From Zychaea mexicana (taxonomy: Eukaryota; Mucoromycota; Mucoromycetes; Mucorales; Lichtheimiaceae): 64,000 bases of DNA. The notes beneath the pieces are model-generated. The model searched no databases. It was given only the letters and a program-made list of their open reading frames with translations, and had not been told where the DNA came from. Every line of letters begins with the position of its first letter. Within the stretch, counting starts at the first letter, position 1. The stretch covers positions 310,001-374,000 of the forward strand of contig NW_026516670.1 of assembly GCF_025766255.1 (NCBI RefSeq), written 5' to 3'. This document shows, piece by piece, positions 25,634 to 38,084 of the stretch. Position numbers and translations under genes: made by a program.

Positions 25634-26771
25634 TCAGAATTGTTGTTCTGGGGATACACGTGCAAGTGTCGCAAAATGATGCACGGCGTCAAACATGGTA
25701 CGAGCATCTTCCGCTGGTCTTTTACCAGCTTGTTCGTTGCCGTTAATATCATTATTATTATTGTTATTATTGCTTTGCAGTAAGAACAGCTCGTTGTTCG
25801 GAGTTTGCCAATGAACAACTGTTTCGAGAACCTCGTTGACCTCGGCCGGGACCCACCATTCTGTATGGTCCGCCTCTAGAACGAGTTCCAAATGGTCCTG
25901 TTCCGACAGCACCTGCTGGTTAAAGTGCTCGACAATGTCCTGGACTTGGGCTCGCGTCGTATCAAACAGAACGGGAAGTTCGTACGACACAATATCCGCT
26001 ATCGTCCGCTTAACGTGGTTGCCAAGATACCGGTCGACCGAAGATAGAAACTGTCGGGCGTGCGCCTCGAGGCAAACGTTCGAAACTGTGGTAGGTGTCG
26101 TTATCACCAATGTATCTTCTCGTTCGTTATAGCTATCGTCATACTGTTGTCTCTGTTGCCCTTGTTGTTCGTCAGGAATGCACAGCTTCTGGACCACGAG
26201 TTCTACATATGACTGAAGCGATGCCTTGTTGAGCGCAGCAGCATGTCGACCCCATACAGCTGGAAACTTGTCTTCGATAAATGCTATAAGTTTGATATTA
26301 GAGTTATTCTATCTACTTTCATGTATTAGGTATACGGCTCAAATACGTAGCCTAACCTTCCCAGCAAAGAAAGATGTATGAGAAGAGAGTGAAAGAGAAA
26401 GATACTTTACATCCAACGGCGCCTTTCAGCTGACCCTTCAATATGTGGACGTCGACAGGCGAAGACAGCGAAGGATCGTGTTGAGGTGAAACGTTGACAT
26501 TGACATGAATGGAGTCTCGGAATTGTACCGAGATCTTTCTTGAGAGCATATAAAACGCATTCTCGAGATGATCAAGCAAGAGATGCGTGGAAAGCAGTTG
26601 AGCGTAGCGAGATACGTCGACGGCAAATAGTTCGGAAGAAGATTGTTGTAGTGGCTGTGAGTTTGCCGTATTCTCGAGTAGTTTATCCGTCGTCGTCCGT
26701 GTCGTCGTGGTCGGCAACCCTCTGACGATGGTGGATAGAGCCGTTATAAGCAGCAGCACCCAACAACGCAT
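25634..26771 (-). CDS. Predicted secreted protein of unknown function (336 aa)
   Basis: Two exons, 26771-26411 and 26283-25634, join in phase 1 (1011 nt, stop TGA at 25636-25634). The start ATG at 26771 opens a clear signal peptide (MRCWVLLLITALSTIVRG). The mature part has a Thr-rich start, an asparagine run (about residues 280-290) and moderately conserved-looking helices such as FPAVWGRHAAALNKASLQSY and VKRTIADIVSYELPVLFD. I recognise no enzyme motif. A lumenal or extracellular role is inferred from the signal peptide alone. An alternative GTG-led extension upstream (26792) is less likely. Confidence 0.65.
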
Positions 26772-26988
26772 CCGTAAGAGAAATAACACCACAAGAGGAA
26801 AAAAGCAAAAAAAAAAAAAAAAAGATCGCCGCTCGCTTGATCATTTTTATGTCAGCAACCAGCAACAGCCCGCTTGCCCGCTTTTTCCGACGATATTACG
26901 TTTCAGTAAAAAAAAGTCTTTTTTAGTTTTTTCTTGTAGAAGCTTGGCACGAAGAAAAAAAGCAAGTAGGGCAAAGACAAATTACACG

Positions 26989-27006
26989 CACACACACACA
27001 CACACA
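26989..27006. repeat. (CA)9 microsatellite
   Basis: A perfect CA run in the 3' flank of the zinc-finger gene, between two minus-strand genes. Confidence 0.8.
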
Positions 27007-27067
27007 GAGCACTCGCAAAGTGACAGATAAACAAATGTATGGAGGGAAGGGAAAGAGAAGGGTGAAA

Positions 27068-28788
27068 TTATTCTGCTATTGCTGCTTTACTGGTAGGACC
27101 GTCTGCTGAAGCAATGGCCACTAGTCTGAACCTGCCAAAACCTTGCAGTGCCTGGAATTCGTCTTCAGTCAAGTCCACGCCATTCTCCTGGTCGGGTGTC
27201 GCTGTGGGCTCGAGCGACTCGATAGGGTTACACAGGTCCTGGACCGATAATCGTCGGGTCTTTGGCGATGCCGATGGCTCTTGTTGTGGCGGAGACGGGT
27301 CGTTGTTATTATTAGCCTCGTCGTCGTAATTATTATCATTGTCCTTGTTACTGCTATTCATTCTAGGTTGCTGTTGACTGTGCTGATGATGCAAAAGGTA
27401 GCTCTCGGGCGACTCGTCTGGATTCCTGACGAGATAACTCGCTAGTCGCGGCAAGATCATTTGGCCTGCCAGAAAGTCTTGCTGTGACCCGCGACGACGG
27501 CTACTACTGCTTTGATGAGTGCTTTCGTAGTCCATTTCATCGTCGTCGTCTTCTTCGTCGTCGTCTTCGTCGTCGTCATCGTCGCTATCATAATATCCTC
27601 GTCGTGCTGGTGGATAAGGATGGAAATGTACTTGTGGTGTGATGCGGTTGGACGAACTGCTGGTTCGTCGTCTATAATACGAGGATGAAGAAGAATAGTC
27701 TGTCATGTCGGCTGATTCAGTAGGTGAAGGTGGTGATTCGGGATGATGAGGATGTGCTTGGCCGTGGATTCCTGCCGCTGCCGCTGCTGCTGCTGCTGCT
27801 GCTGAAGAAGCATAGTGAAATTGTGCTGAAGGAGGAGGATGAGGAGGAGGCGGTAGTCCTGGTTGAGCATGTGGATGTAATGGGTGATGATGCCCCACAT
27901 AGGGTGGTGGTACTGCTCCTGCACCTCCGTGTGGCGGCGGTGGCGGTGGCGGTGGCCAGACTGCTCCTTGCGAACTGTACGTAGAATAGTAAAATGGAGC
28001 CTGTTGTTGTTGTTGTGCATAAGGATGCTGTGGGTGCGGAACATAGTTCATCGCGGCTTCGTCTTGGCTAAGTCGCCGAAGCTGGGCCATCATGGCACGT
28101 TGTTCCTTTGCGTTATGACGACGCTTATGTGTAGGCGGATGATAGCTCGCATCGCTGTCTTCATCAGCCTCGTTGTACCCATCGTCGTCTTCCTCTTCGT
28201 CATCCGAGAAGCGGCGTCGATTCGCGAGGTTGCTCTGGACAGAGCTGCGACGGGATGGTGGCGGTGATGGCATCCCTGGGTAATTCTGTTGCTGCTGTTC
28301 GCTGGATTTCTTCTTGGTGCTGACTTTACTGCTTCGTCTCGATGATTTGCTCTTGTTGTGTGTCTGTGTATGTTGCATCATGTTGTCAAAACGGCTAAAC
28401 ATTCTGTCGCAGCCGGGAACAATGCATTTGAATGGTTTCTATTGAATTATTGAATAGAATAAGGGGGAGAAGGTGTGAGCACGTATCGACGAGGCAATGG
28501 CATCAAATTGACAGTAGTAACTAGGGGAATTAAACTACCTCGCCCGTATGCTTCCTAGTGTGTCGGTGATTGTTGTTGTATTCTAGTTAGTTACTAAGCT
28601 TCAAAGGTATTCTAATTTACAGGAAACGGCTACCTCATGTGTCGTGCCAGATGCTCGCTCCGAGTGAAAACCATGCGACAATCACCATAACCCGTACATT
28701 GAAACAACTTTGGCTTGCCACTGCGCGAAGCACGTCTCGATTCGCCGGCAACAGACTGTATTTCTGGCGGCTCGGCCGAACTCTTCAT
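27068..28788 (-). CDS. Two-finger C2H2 transcription factor (513 aa) with a 16-nt exon
   Basis: Three exons close in phase: 28788-28634, 28554-28539 (16 nt) and 28438-27068 (1542 nt). Finger 1 (about 31-52) contains [14 protein letters not shown]. The tiny exon supplies KHTGE, so the spliced product reads RKHTGEKPFKC, the canonical linker. Finger 2 (about 62-82) is [19 protein letters not shown]. The pairing [10 protein letters not shown] / [10 protein letters not shown] resembles the Msn2/Com2-type stress-regulator fingers of yeasts; target specificity is inference. The rest is low-complexity: Q, P, H and A runs, an acidic D/E block near residue 300, and basic serine-rich segments such as KSSRRSSK that may be a nuclear signal or phosphosites. 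It lies between the secreted-protein gene and condensin, same strand. Confidence 0.88.
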
Positions 28789-29258
28789 AGCTGCTAGTAT
28801 TATTCTCCGTGCAGGTTCAGAAAAAGGAAGGAAGGAAAGAGGAAGAGAGGAATAGTATCTGTCGGTTGCTGGTCTTGTTGTTGGGGTTTGGAGGGTGGGG
28901 GATATTTGTAACTGGATGAAATATTATATGTCCCGAAACCTATTGAGATCATTGTTTGGACCTTTTTCAACGCCCTGTATCGGCTACTTTTCATTATAAT
29001 CCGAACCATATTCTGCTAGTCGGAAGTATTCCACACTTTGGCCTTTTCCACTACACTACTACTAGTGTTCCCTGTGGCCCCATATACACTTGGTGCAAGC
29101 TTATTAAAAAGCCCCTCTAGCACACCATAACAGCGATACTATACATGAGTGACATACACACGTGGTGACGTGAGACTAAATCACAGATAAGTGAGGTCAG
29201 TCAAATTGCAAGGTGTGGCACCCCTGGTGCCTTGCAGCTTTATTACGTGTTATTGTTA
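28789..29258. other. Intergenic region, C2H2 gene promoter and condensin 3' flank
   Basis: About 470 bp. It should hold the promoter of the minus-strand zinc-finger gene just above 28788 and the terminator of the condensin gene. No further gene seen. Confidence 0.5.
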
Positions 29259-32200
29259 CTATCGCTCGTCAATTTCTTCCATAAATTCATCCGAGGATGA
29301 TGACTCGTCTCCTATGTCATCGCCATCATCGTCGTCGTCTTCCAGCTCCATTTCGTCGTCGTCGTCGTCATCTTCATCACTGCTATCAACAACACGCCGC
29401 TTGCGCTTACGTGGGGTCTCTGCAGGTTTTTTCCGTTCCTGCTTTGGTCGTTGTGATGTTCGTGAAGGAGCAGATGTCTTGCTTGATTGTGGTGGTACTA
29501 ATAATTCATAAGATACGAGCTGTCAGAAGCGTTCTGCTATTTTCATTTCCGCGCGCAATTTCTAATTAAATTTACCTCGTTTTCTTAAGTTCCGTTTAGG
29601 TGCCTTGGTAGCTTTGGATGATGACGATGTTGCTGTTGTTGTTGTTGAAGTTCCGGCTTCTTCTTGTGGTTGTTCCTGTTGATCTTGTTGTTCTCCATCC
29701 TGATTTGACTCGTCCCCGCCATCGCCCTGTTTTTCTCCGCTTTCCTTTGCTAACTTTTGCTCCAATTCATCCAAAAGGGATTTGAGCTCAGGCTTGGCGG
29801 TCTTCTGTAACCGACCCTATATTCACATACATAGCAAACCATTCAGTAAAGGATCCATTGGTAACGATTGTGTAACCCTCTTCTCTTTATTTTACTGCTT
29901 GCATAATTTTTTTTTGTCATTACCTTCAAAATGATTTCTTGGAAACTCTTGTGCACAGGTTCAATGTGCAGCTTGTCTTGATACGCCGGTAACCCTTCTA
30001 GCAACTTCCTGAAACTACGCTCCGACTTGAATGGAAGCAACGATAAGCAGAATGCAATGTCCCGCCAAATTCTTTCATCATCCGTATTTACAAAACGTTG
30101 ACAAAGTTTATCCACCACGTTTTCGGCTTGTTTCTCCTAAAGCATCGATTGATTCACTTTGTTAATTAATGCACTTCAAAGATCATCTCAATGGCGGTGG
30201 CAGAGGTTATATTATCTTCTTGGTGCTGACGATGAGCGCTGAGTTTACCTTTTCAGCAAATTCAAAAGAGAAAACAAATCGCATGATTCGCCGGAAAATC
30301 TCTTCGTCAACCTTGGGTTCACAATTGGTCAAATTGCTAATGATGTCCGGAAGATTATTGTAGATGGCATTGTCTTTGGTCGCCAGTTCGGTAAAGAAGA
30401 GCTTGGCTAAATCCGCGATGCGCTGATCTGGATCCTCTAAGCACTTTGCCATCTCGCTAATCTGGCCCTTGACCTTGACCATGCCGTTGAGGATAAGATG
30501 TGTCAAAACCATCACGGCGTTCTTTTTCACAATGCTGTTTTCGTCACCCAGTCGGTTGTACAGGAACGAAATGTTTTCGTCGATAAGCGTGTTGAAGCAT
30601 ACGGCCATGTCGCCCAATGCAATCACAATGTTGCTCCGGATCGTCGCGTCTTTGGATTTCTCCAGAATCGTGAAAAGAAGCTGTAGGTTCTTTTCGCAGT
30701 AATCTGAGCTGACACACATGAACTTGCCAAGCGCCAAGGTGGCCATTACTTGCAACGTTCGGTCCGTATACACCTTGTTGCGCGCACAGACTTCGGTCAG
30801 CAATGGACCAAAGCGTGCCAATAACGAGTTTGGCCCAAACAACACTTCACGTTCACGGATATGTGTGATGGTGTCGCCAATATCGTCTTCGGCTGTACCT
30901 CCAACTTGCTCCAGTTCTTCATCTGCTGCATTGTTTCCGCTAGTACTATCGCTACCGCCGTTGTTCTTCTTGGTGTTATCTGCGTTCGTCTTTTTCTTTT
31001 TCCATGCTGCTTCAATGATTTCCAGGTGAACAATTTGTTTTAGGGCGACGTGACCGACAATGAACAGTAGCTGACTAAGCTCTTTGGCACTTTGGTGGAC
31101 TGGGTTTTGTGGGAATGGTAGCGCTTGTTGTGATACGCTCATGCCGTAATCGATATTCATCGATTCGCTATTCGCTGTTGATCCATCGTCAATTGCCAAT
31201 CCTGTTGCTGACAGTGGCGTTTCGGAGCGTTCATGTTCGCCAAATACTTTGACTGTCCTGTTACGGATAATTTCAGCGCACAGTACGTCTGGATGTTCAC
31301 CAAGCATATAGATTGCATTGATGGCCTGCTCCGTCATACTGAACCACTCCATCTCTTGGTTGGGGCTCTCGATGATATCTTTAAGACGAGCAAATACAGG
31401 ATGTGTCATGGGTAGTCGGATACCAGCATGAGCACTTCTTCCTAATTGATTCGATCATACCAATGCATGCACCCACAGACAGTATTCGTATGGTTAGTAA
31501 GGAGAATTTCTATTATAGAAAGCTGAAAGAAGACTTTTCCCTCCTGATATACCTTTCTCGGGAGTTTTCGAGCCAGCTAGCCGTTGAAGAGCAATACAAG
31601 TGTATCTTGCCAAAGCCAAATCCGATTTACCCAAGGGACCAAGACCAATCCGTAAAAGCGTGTCCACTTTTTCATTGACGATTTCTGTTCTGGCTTTTGC
31701 AAGCATGCCGAGGATGATGATAGCGCCACGCCGCTGTTCCTTGGGGATATTGCCGCCCGTGAAGCCATACACACTCCATAATTTGTCAATCACCGTTTCA
31801 CCGAGCAAATCCTCAGCCATCACAGTGCTCAAAAGCTGTTCGAGGGAAGTAAGTTCGGCGAGCGTTGTGTTGAACGTGAGTTGGATTAAATTGCGAGCAA
31901 TGGTGTTGATGTTTTCGCGCTGGTTCAAGCGAGCGTCCGGATCCAAGTAGAGCTTGCGATAGCACTCAAGGAGCTTCATTTTCACGCCTTTGCCTTCATC
32001 GCTCGTGTCCTTAGTCCAGATCAAGTGAAGCATTTTGCGGATTCCGTCCTAGATAAAACCATTTAATGCCAACTGTTGATTTTTTTTTAAACCCGCTGTA
32101 ATATCCGAGGAAACTTTACCGCTGCCGGGCTGACTTTGTATTCGTATGCTGTGACAAGGAACTCCATTGATTCTAGTACTTCTGGCTTGGATTTCGATGA

Positions 32201-34686
32201 TAAAAGCTGGCAGATCAAAGGCATGGCTGTGTGTAGTTGTTGGATGAATTTGACAGCATCGGTATGGAACGCTCTCATAAGAGTCAGTTGTTGCATTTTT
32301 TCAGGTGAGATGACAGTTGGTTTTGGAGCTTTTGGTGGCTCTGAAATCGATTCTTGTGATTGTATCGGTCGATTCTCTTTTTCTTGCTCCTCACCCCTTT
32401 GTTGTTGTGAAGAAGAGGCATCTGAATCGTCGTTGTTTTCTCCTTCTTTTTCTTTATTCTGTTCGTTTGTTACATCCTCCATCTCGACATCTGAATCTGC
32501 TTCGTTTTCATCTTTTTCCTCCCCCTTCTCCTGTTTGTTGTTTTGTTCCTGTTCTTGTTTATCCACCACAGTAATGGGTCCGATAGCAATTGGCGGCATA
32601 TCATCTTCAGTTGTTACGCTCTGTTGCATAGCAATCAATTAGAAAAAGATCAAATCATGTGTTAGGCTCTACACAGTTTGTTTGATCTCATAACTTACGG
32701 CCAATTCTTCTTTGATCTTGTCAAGCTTGGCTTGCCAGCTTTCCAAGCCCAATTCGCCGCCATACATGCTGAAGGGATGGGTCATTGTAAGCTTTGTTAG
32801 GACGCGAATGGCATACTTTCGCACAATACTGCTCTTGTCTTGCAGATGTCGCACGGATAAGACACATAAGGCATATCGTCGTTTAGGGAATTTTGTTTTC
32901 AGTCTACATAATTTGGAATTTTAGTCAGGAAAGCGTTTGGCGTGCCTGATGTATACGTATTAATGTGGAGTATGGGGGAAAAGGCTTACTCTAGTATTCG
33001 CAGGTATGTTTGCAGTACTTTCGATCGAACAAAGGCAATAGGATCGAGCATACGCTCCTCCAAAATGTCAAAGAATCCATTGATTTGTTCTTTTTGAGAA
33101 GGGTTGTCCTCCATATGAGCTGTTAATTCGATTATCAGCGTGCCTAATGCCTCAATGATAGCCATGCGCATCGTGTATGACTAATCAATTGGAGAACGTT
33201 AATTTAAAGCATTTAATCCGGTAAGAACGAGGGAGGTCCGATAGATGGATAGTCTGATAGTATACCTCGCTTCCAAGTTGATGAACAAGTAAGCCCAGAT
33301 TTTTTAGGATTGTCTTTGGTGAGAGTTCAGCAAGTTTGATGAGAAAAGCAGCAAATGTCTTTGCATTGGGCGAGTCCTTGACTTCTTTGGATGAGACATC
33401 CTTAAACTCCTTGTTACTTATTTCACGGAGGATCTCGTCGGCAAGCTGGGTATAGTCTTGTTTTTCAATCAGATACTTTAATAGCTCGGCCATGGGTTCT
33501 GCCGAATGCTCCCAATACTGTAAATCCTGCATGATTGTTGTTTGCGCAGCTGTAAACATATACAAGGTCCATCATTTAGATGTATATATACTTCTTGCAA
33601 CGATCCGTCCTCTTATTAATAGCTTACCAAACATGTAGCCATAATACTTTATGCATAATCCCAGAATCCGAAAAGCACGGAACTTGATTTCCTTTGTATG
33701 TGATTTCGAGGTTGCAGGATCTTCAAAAATTTGGAATGCTGGTTTTGTGAAGAGACCAATGAATGTTTGTCGCTCGGGTGTCAGGGTCCATATTTTGGAT
33801 ATTTTGATATCGAGGAGTCGTGCGATCAGGTCGAATGCTTTAGTTTTGTGTGCGCTATAGTCCGTTACTTCTGATGAAGTTGCTCGGGATTTTCCTTTCT
33901 ACACATATGTGCGTGTGTATATTTGCCACTATTAGATCCACTGCCTATATATACACGCATAGGCGCGTGAAAAGGATGGTGCTGTTCTTTATTTTCTCCT
34001 TCGTCATCGTATTATGAATTACCTTGGGCTTAGTGGTAGTAGATGCTGCTGCTGCTGAAGTAGCTGATCCCTCGTCTGATACAAGTAAGGTCCAATGCAC
34101 TAAGAAGCCGTAATGCTCGAGGCTTTGTCGATGACCAGCAAACGTATCTTTTTCATTGTTGTCAATATCATCGGAGGTTGCTTTAATTTCTGCCCTGAAA
34201 GCTGTTCCATCATTCATTAATCGTTGTTTCGTCGTTCGCCGTAGCATATACAGTAAATATAAGAAATAAGTAACCTTCACATTATCGTTTATTCTTTCTT
34301 GTCATCATCATTTACCAGATAAAAGGCTGTCCATCAACTTTGAAGCAACTTCTTTGGTCAAGTATTGAAAGTTCTTTAAAAAGCTGCGGATCTTGTCGAA
34401 CACTAATGGATCTGTAATGTTGTCTGATGCCACTTCAATCCGGTCCGTGATATCTACAGTCAATTCGAAATTCGTTTTTTTTCCGAATTTCAAGGTGAGC
34501 TTTTTCTACATGTCTATCTGTGTGTTGTTGTGCCTTGAGAAAAGAAACAAACTGACCATATAGGTATCGTGTCAATTCTCCTTTTGTTTTGCCCTGAACC
34601 GCCACTTCATTTGGAATGTAGTAGGTGTGGTTTTCTTCTTGCTGAAGCCGAAGGAGCTCATCGTGCAGTACAAAAGAGCCGGACAT
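29259..34686 (-). CDS. Condensin complex subunit 1 (Cnd1/Ycs4/CAP-D2 type)
   Basis: A large minus-strand gene of about 13 exons, start ATG 34686 (MSGSFVLHDELL), stop TAG 29261-29259. Main coding blocks: 34686-34500, 34490-34310, 34200-34020, 33900-33600, 33550-33270, 33180-32990, 32900-32700, 32620-32110, 32050-31560, 31410-30250, 30130-29930, 29810-29580 and 29500-29259 (edges approximate). HEAT-repeat helices run throughout. The condensin signature region (about 30710-30310) reads SNIVIALGDMAVCFNTLI, then NRLGDENSIVKKNAVMVL. An acidic/Q-rich insert (about 32560-32380) and an acidic, lysine-rich C-tail (KRKRR, D/E runs) are present; the latter may carry a nuclear signal. The HEAT subunit links SMC2-SMC4 via the kleisin for mitotic chromosome compaction. 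The first intron near 34.5 kb did not close cleanly; I could not verify every junction. Confidence 0.9.
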
Positions 34687-35365
34687 GCGATCAATGAAGA
34701 AGAAAAAAAGGTAAAGAATTCAATCTGTACAATAAAAAAAGGGTAAAAGCGGAGAAGAATCCGGAAATGCCTTCTCGTCAACGACAACGACAAAGACGCG
34801 TGTTGTCGCCCTCCGCGCTCTGTTGATTTTGTTTTACGCGTACTTTACTGGTCAAACGCGCGAACAGAAAAAGCTACTCCTACATTCATCCTTACAAAAT
34901 GTCGATTATTCAAGTGCACTTTCTAATCGTGCATGCTGCTCTGTGTGGATACAAGAGCATATCAGCATCCATAGCAGGATATATGCAACTGCTGCTTGAC
35001 TTGAAAAACATGTATTCATCTAATAATTATGAAGCAAGATTGAAGTTCGTTAGAGCTCGATGTTAGTGACGAGGCAGCAAAGCAGGGGATAGTGACCCAA
35101 GTGCTGCCTACTCTAAACTCATAGCTTTCTTTTGGTATGGTTCCCGAGCTAACACAATCGATGTTCCATCGAAAAGCTGAAACAGACATGTGCGCTGTCA
35201 AAAAAACGACCGAGTTTCATCAAAATAACATCATGGTTTCGTCAGTAACGGTGAGGTAATTTAGGGGTTTTCTATTCTCTTTAATAATAAAATATAAGTA
35301 CCAGGGTCCCACCCTCCTTTGTATCTGTTATTCGCAAAGCTCCACAAGACCTATTACTAAAGAAT
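34687..35365. other. Divergent promoter region
   Basis: About 680 bp between the condensin start (minus) and the SMP-like gene start (plus). A MluI-box-like ACGCGT occurs at about 34796 and ACGCG runs recur to 34860; in other fungi ACGCGT drives G1/S genes, which would suit condensin, but this is inference. No gene seen. Confidence 0.4.
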
Positions 35366-35711
35366 ATGTCCAGCGACGCCAACATCAACAGCAAGGTAAA
35401 CAAGAAACTTTTTCCCTTTTTGCGTGCATCTGCTGAGTCTGGTGATGAAAGGAGGTATTGGGGCAGCTGACACTGAAAGGACACAATTTCAGATTCAACG
35501 TGAACTCGACGAAAACAAGCCGATGAGCAAACAAGAAGCTGCCAACATCCAGTCTTCTGCTGACCAGTCTGGCTCGGACCAACAGCACAAGAGACGGGCA
35601 CAAGGCGCAGCAGACCAGCAAGCCACGGACAAAGAACGAGAAGAAATGGCAGAGAAGCGCAAAGCCGCCGGTGAAGATCATCCATACTTGCATTCCACCT
35701 TTAAGAAATAG
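35366..35711 (+). CDS. Small hydrophilic SMP/LEA-like protein (82 aa)
   Basis: Two exons, 35366-35395 (MSSDANINSK) and 35493-35711, join in phase 0 at a good acceptor (AATTTCAG). The product is very hydrophilic. Its core MSKQEAANIQSSADQSG resembles the fungal/plant seed-maturation-protein (SMP) motif in which a basic/polar residue and DAxRIQS are followed by small residues. It ends HPYLHSTFKK. Such proteins are linked to desiccation or stress tolerance in plants; a role here is inference. A plain read-through of the second exon upstream also gives an open frame, but the short-exon model starts with a normal ATG and has consensus splice sites. Confidence 0.65.
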
Positions 35712-37397
35712 AATGAACGGCTCTAGTATGGTAGTCTTTTGCCTCCAATATGTAATACATTGAGGTTTTGAGAGAGCGGAGCATCCAAAGACCAGGCTGT
35801 CCCTTAAAGCCGCCCCACCTCCACAAGGTGGATCTGCCCCCGATGCGGGAAACGGGAGGAAGCAATGATCTATCCAGTTTTCTAGTCATCTGGAAATGCC
35901 TGCAGATCCAGCAGGACAACCTGTTTCAAAACAGGCTATAGATTTTTGCCTTTCCTTTGTGTGATTTTAAACCAACGACAAGAGGAAATCATATATAACA
36001 AAGCCGGGGGGCGGTTGGAATATTCCTAATTGTCTGTTGAGAAATGCTGGTGACCGCTACCGTCGCACTGTGGAAGATGATCTTTCGACATCCTCCTGCT
36101 ATGTGTGTATACGCAGACATCCTTTCAAGACAAGGCTATGTCCTAGATAATGCGTGAGAGAAATAACATTTCTATTTTCACCGACACCAAAACCCCCTTT
36201 ATTTTGCCTATAACAGTACATATTTTCTTGAATATGGGTAAAAAGCCAGATGATGGCTTCCCGCCGCACTTGCATCCCGCTTTCCGCTGCATGGCATGAT
36301 TTCATATGATCGAACAAGGTCATGTGGAGCAGCACCTACAATAGCACTCTTTTTCGATCGAACAGTCCAGCAACCATCGTTATACAGCACAGGATCTACT
36401 GATCTCTTATATTACCAGCTCATCTCCCACTCCAGTTAGTACTACTCTAGAGAATGTAATCAGGATCCCCAACAAGTAATACGCCATCCAATGACGGGAC
36501 ATGTGATTGAAAACAATATGTGGGTGGTTACACTAACGAAGAAGGGCATGATTACTGTGTAATACCATGTCTTTAGGTATAACATATTTTGCATTCAATA
36601 GTGTTGCCGCATCGGCACCCATCGGCCATCATTGTTCGAACCAGACAAGCAAAGGGATGCGTTCATGGTGCAGCAGCTTTTATTAATGGTGTATGACGTC
36701 GTAGGCCATGGTCACCATCTAGTGGCAGCAGAAGCAAGAACAACAAACAACATAAAACACAAGACGGGCTTACTACTATGATAGGATGCCGAAAAGTCTA
36801 TTTAGCCTCTGGTCCCACCAACATTCCAATGCAATTTGCTAAGCGACCGTTCGTCAGAAAAGATGTGAATATCTCTCATAGTTCCTGGCTTGTGGGCTTA
36901 TACAACACAGCAGAAATGCAGAAGCCAGATGCACGGAATACAGGTCCATTTTCTTCATTGTTTGCTGTTGTTTTTTTCTGCCACCGTCACGGGCTCTTTT
37001 TGTTTTCTTTTGCGTGTGAACGCACTTTCGGATTATATGCTCAATACAAAGTTGAGGTATAATTCGGAACGCACTGCAGGGATTTGATTATACTCCTCTC
37101 ACCACTACCACCACTACCACCCCCGTTCGTCAGCGATGCTACTGTTGTAATTGTTATGTGACGATATGGTACAGGTGACGTTTATTATTTGTTGTCCTTA
37201 TGTTAGAATTGGCAAAAGGCAGGGACTAAACCATGTTAGGGGTTTTGCTTGTTGTTTCTCATGGAGAAGAATACAGTTTTTTCCGACCGGTCTGTCATGA
37301 AGAAATAGGGCGTGCTAAGTTTCTGTTTTTCTTACACGCGAGACTTTCTCACAGGTCTGAGCCCACGACCACACCCCTCTCTGTCCATTCCTTTCCA
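35712..37397. other. Intergenic region between convergent genes
   Basis: About 1.7 kb without a supported gene. Open frames overlap on both strands and have no motif. A short ACCACT-rich run lies at about 37100. Confidence 0.45.
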
Positions 37398-37853
37398 TCA
37401 TCTTACCCGTTGGACCGAATTTCGATGGTCTGTTACCGGGAATATATCCTGGCTTAACTCGTTTCGATCCGTATTGAAGTATCGATCCTCGTGCTCAAAC
37501 AGCCAGTCGTAGACCTTGTCGAGCACGCCAGGTGCCCGTCGTTTGTAGTTGGGTGGTAGTGGAAGGATAATTGGCTCACCTACGGCGAACCCGTGTGCTC
37601 GAATTGGAGATGCTACTGGTTGCTTCTGGATACGAGTAGCAGAAGCAGCAGTGGCTGCTTCCGTGGTCGATGTCGTTGAGGGTGGTGATGGTAAGGGTGA
37701 TGCTGACGGTGCTGCTGTTGCATTGTCTTTGTTGCGAGCCTTTTCGAGGAGTCGTTTAAAGTCGTTGCCAGCAGCATCATGAAGAACAGGCGGTGATGAT
37801 TCGGCCTGAGCAGTGAATCGTCGATAGAGCAGTCCGTGGTTTTGCTGAGACAT
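37398..37853 (-). CDS. Unknown Ser/Pro/Ala-rich protein (about 151 aa, C-terminus uncertain)
   Basis: The frame from ATG 37853 (MSQQNHGLLYRRFTAQ) to the stop at 37398 has a low-complexity middle (S/P/T/A) and a tryptophan/aromatic block near the end, LDKVYDWLFEHEDRYFNTDR, that looks like a conserved domain core. The last residues after DIFP may be intron read-through, because GTAACA directly follows at about 37442. I do not recognise the family. It is divergent from the Rei1 gene with 231 bp between starts, so the two may share a promoter. Confidence 0.55.
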   Translation of the reverse strand: MSQQNHGLLYRRFTAQAESSPPVLHDAAGNDFKRLLEKARNKDNATAAPSASPLPSPPSTTSTTEAATAASATRIQKQPVASPIRAHGFAVGEPIILPLPPNYKRRAPGVLDKVYDWLFEHEDRYFNTDRNELSQDIFPVTDHRNSVQRVR

Positions 37854-38084
37854 TTGAATGGGAGAGAAAGTAAAAAGAGGGAAAAAAAAGAATGGGTTTT
37901 TTTTTTTGTACATAACGACGGGCGCAATGTGTGCCCTATTTAAATGCGTTTTTTCTTTACGCATGAGTTTCAACAACCCAAATCCACACTCAGCCGTGTG
38001 TGTGTGACTCAGTCTTCTTAGTCCTCGTTTCATCCGTAGCTAGGTTCTGTTTCTCTCACTCGCTCTATAGTTTTCAAAGACGTC

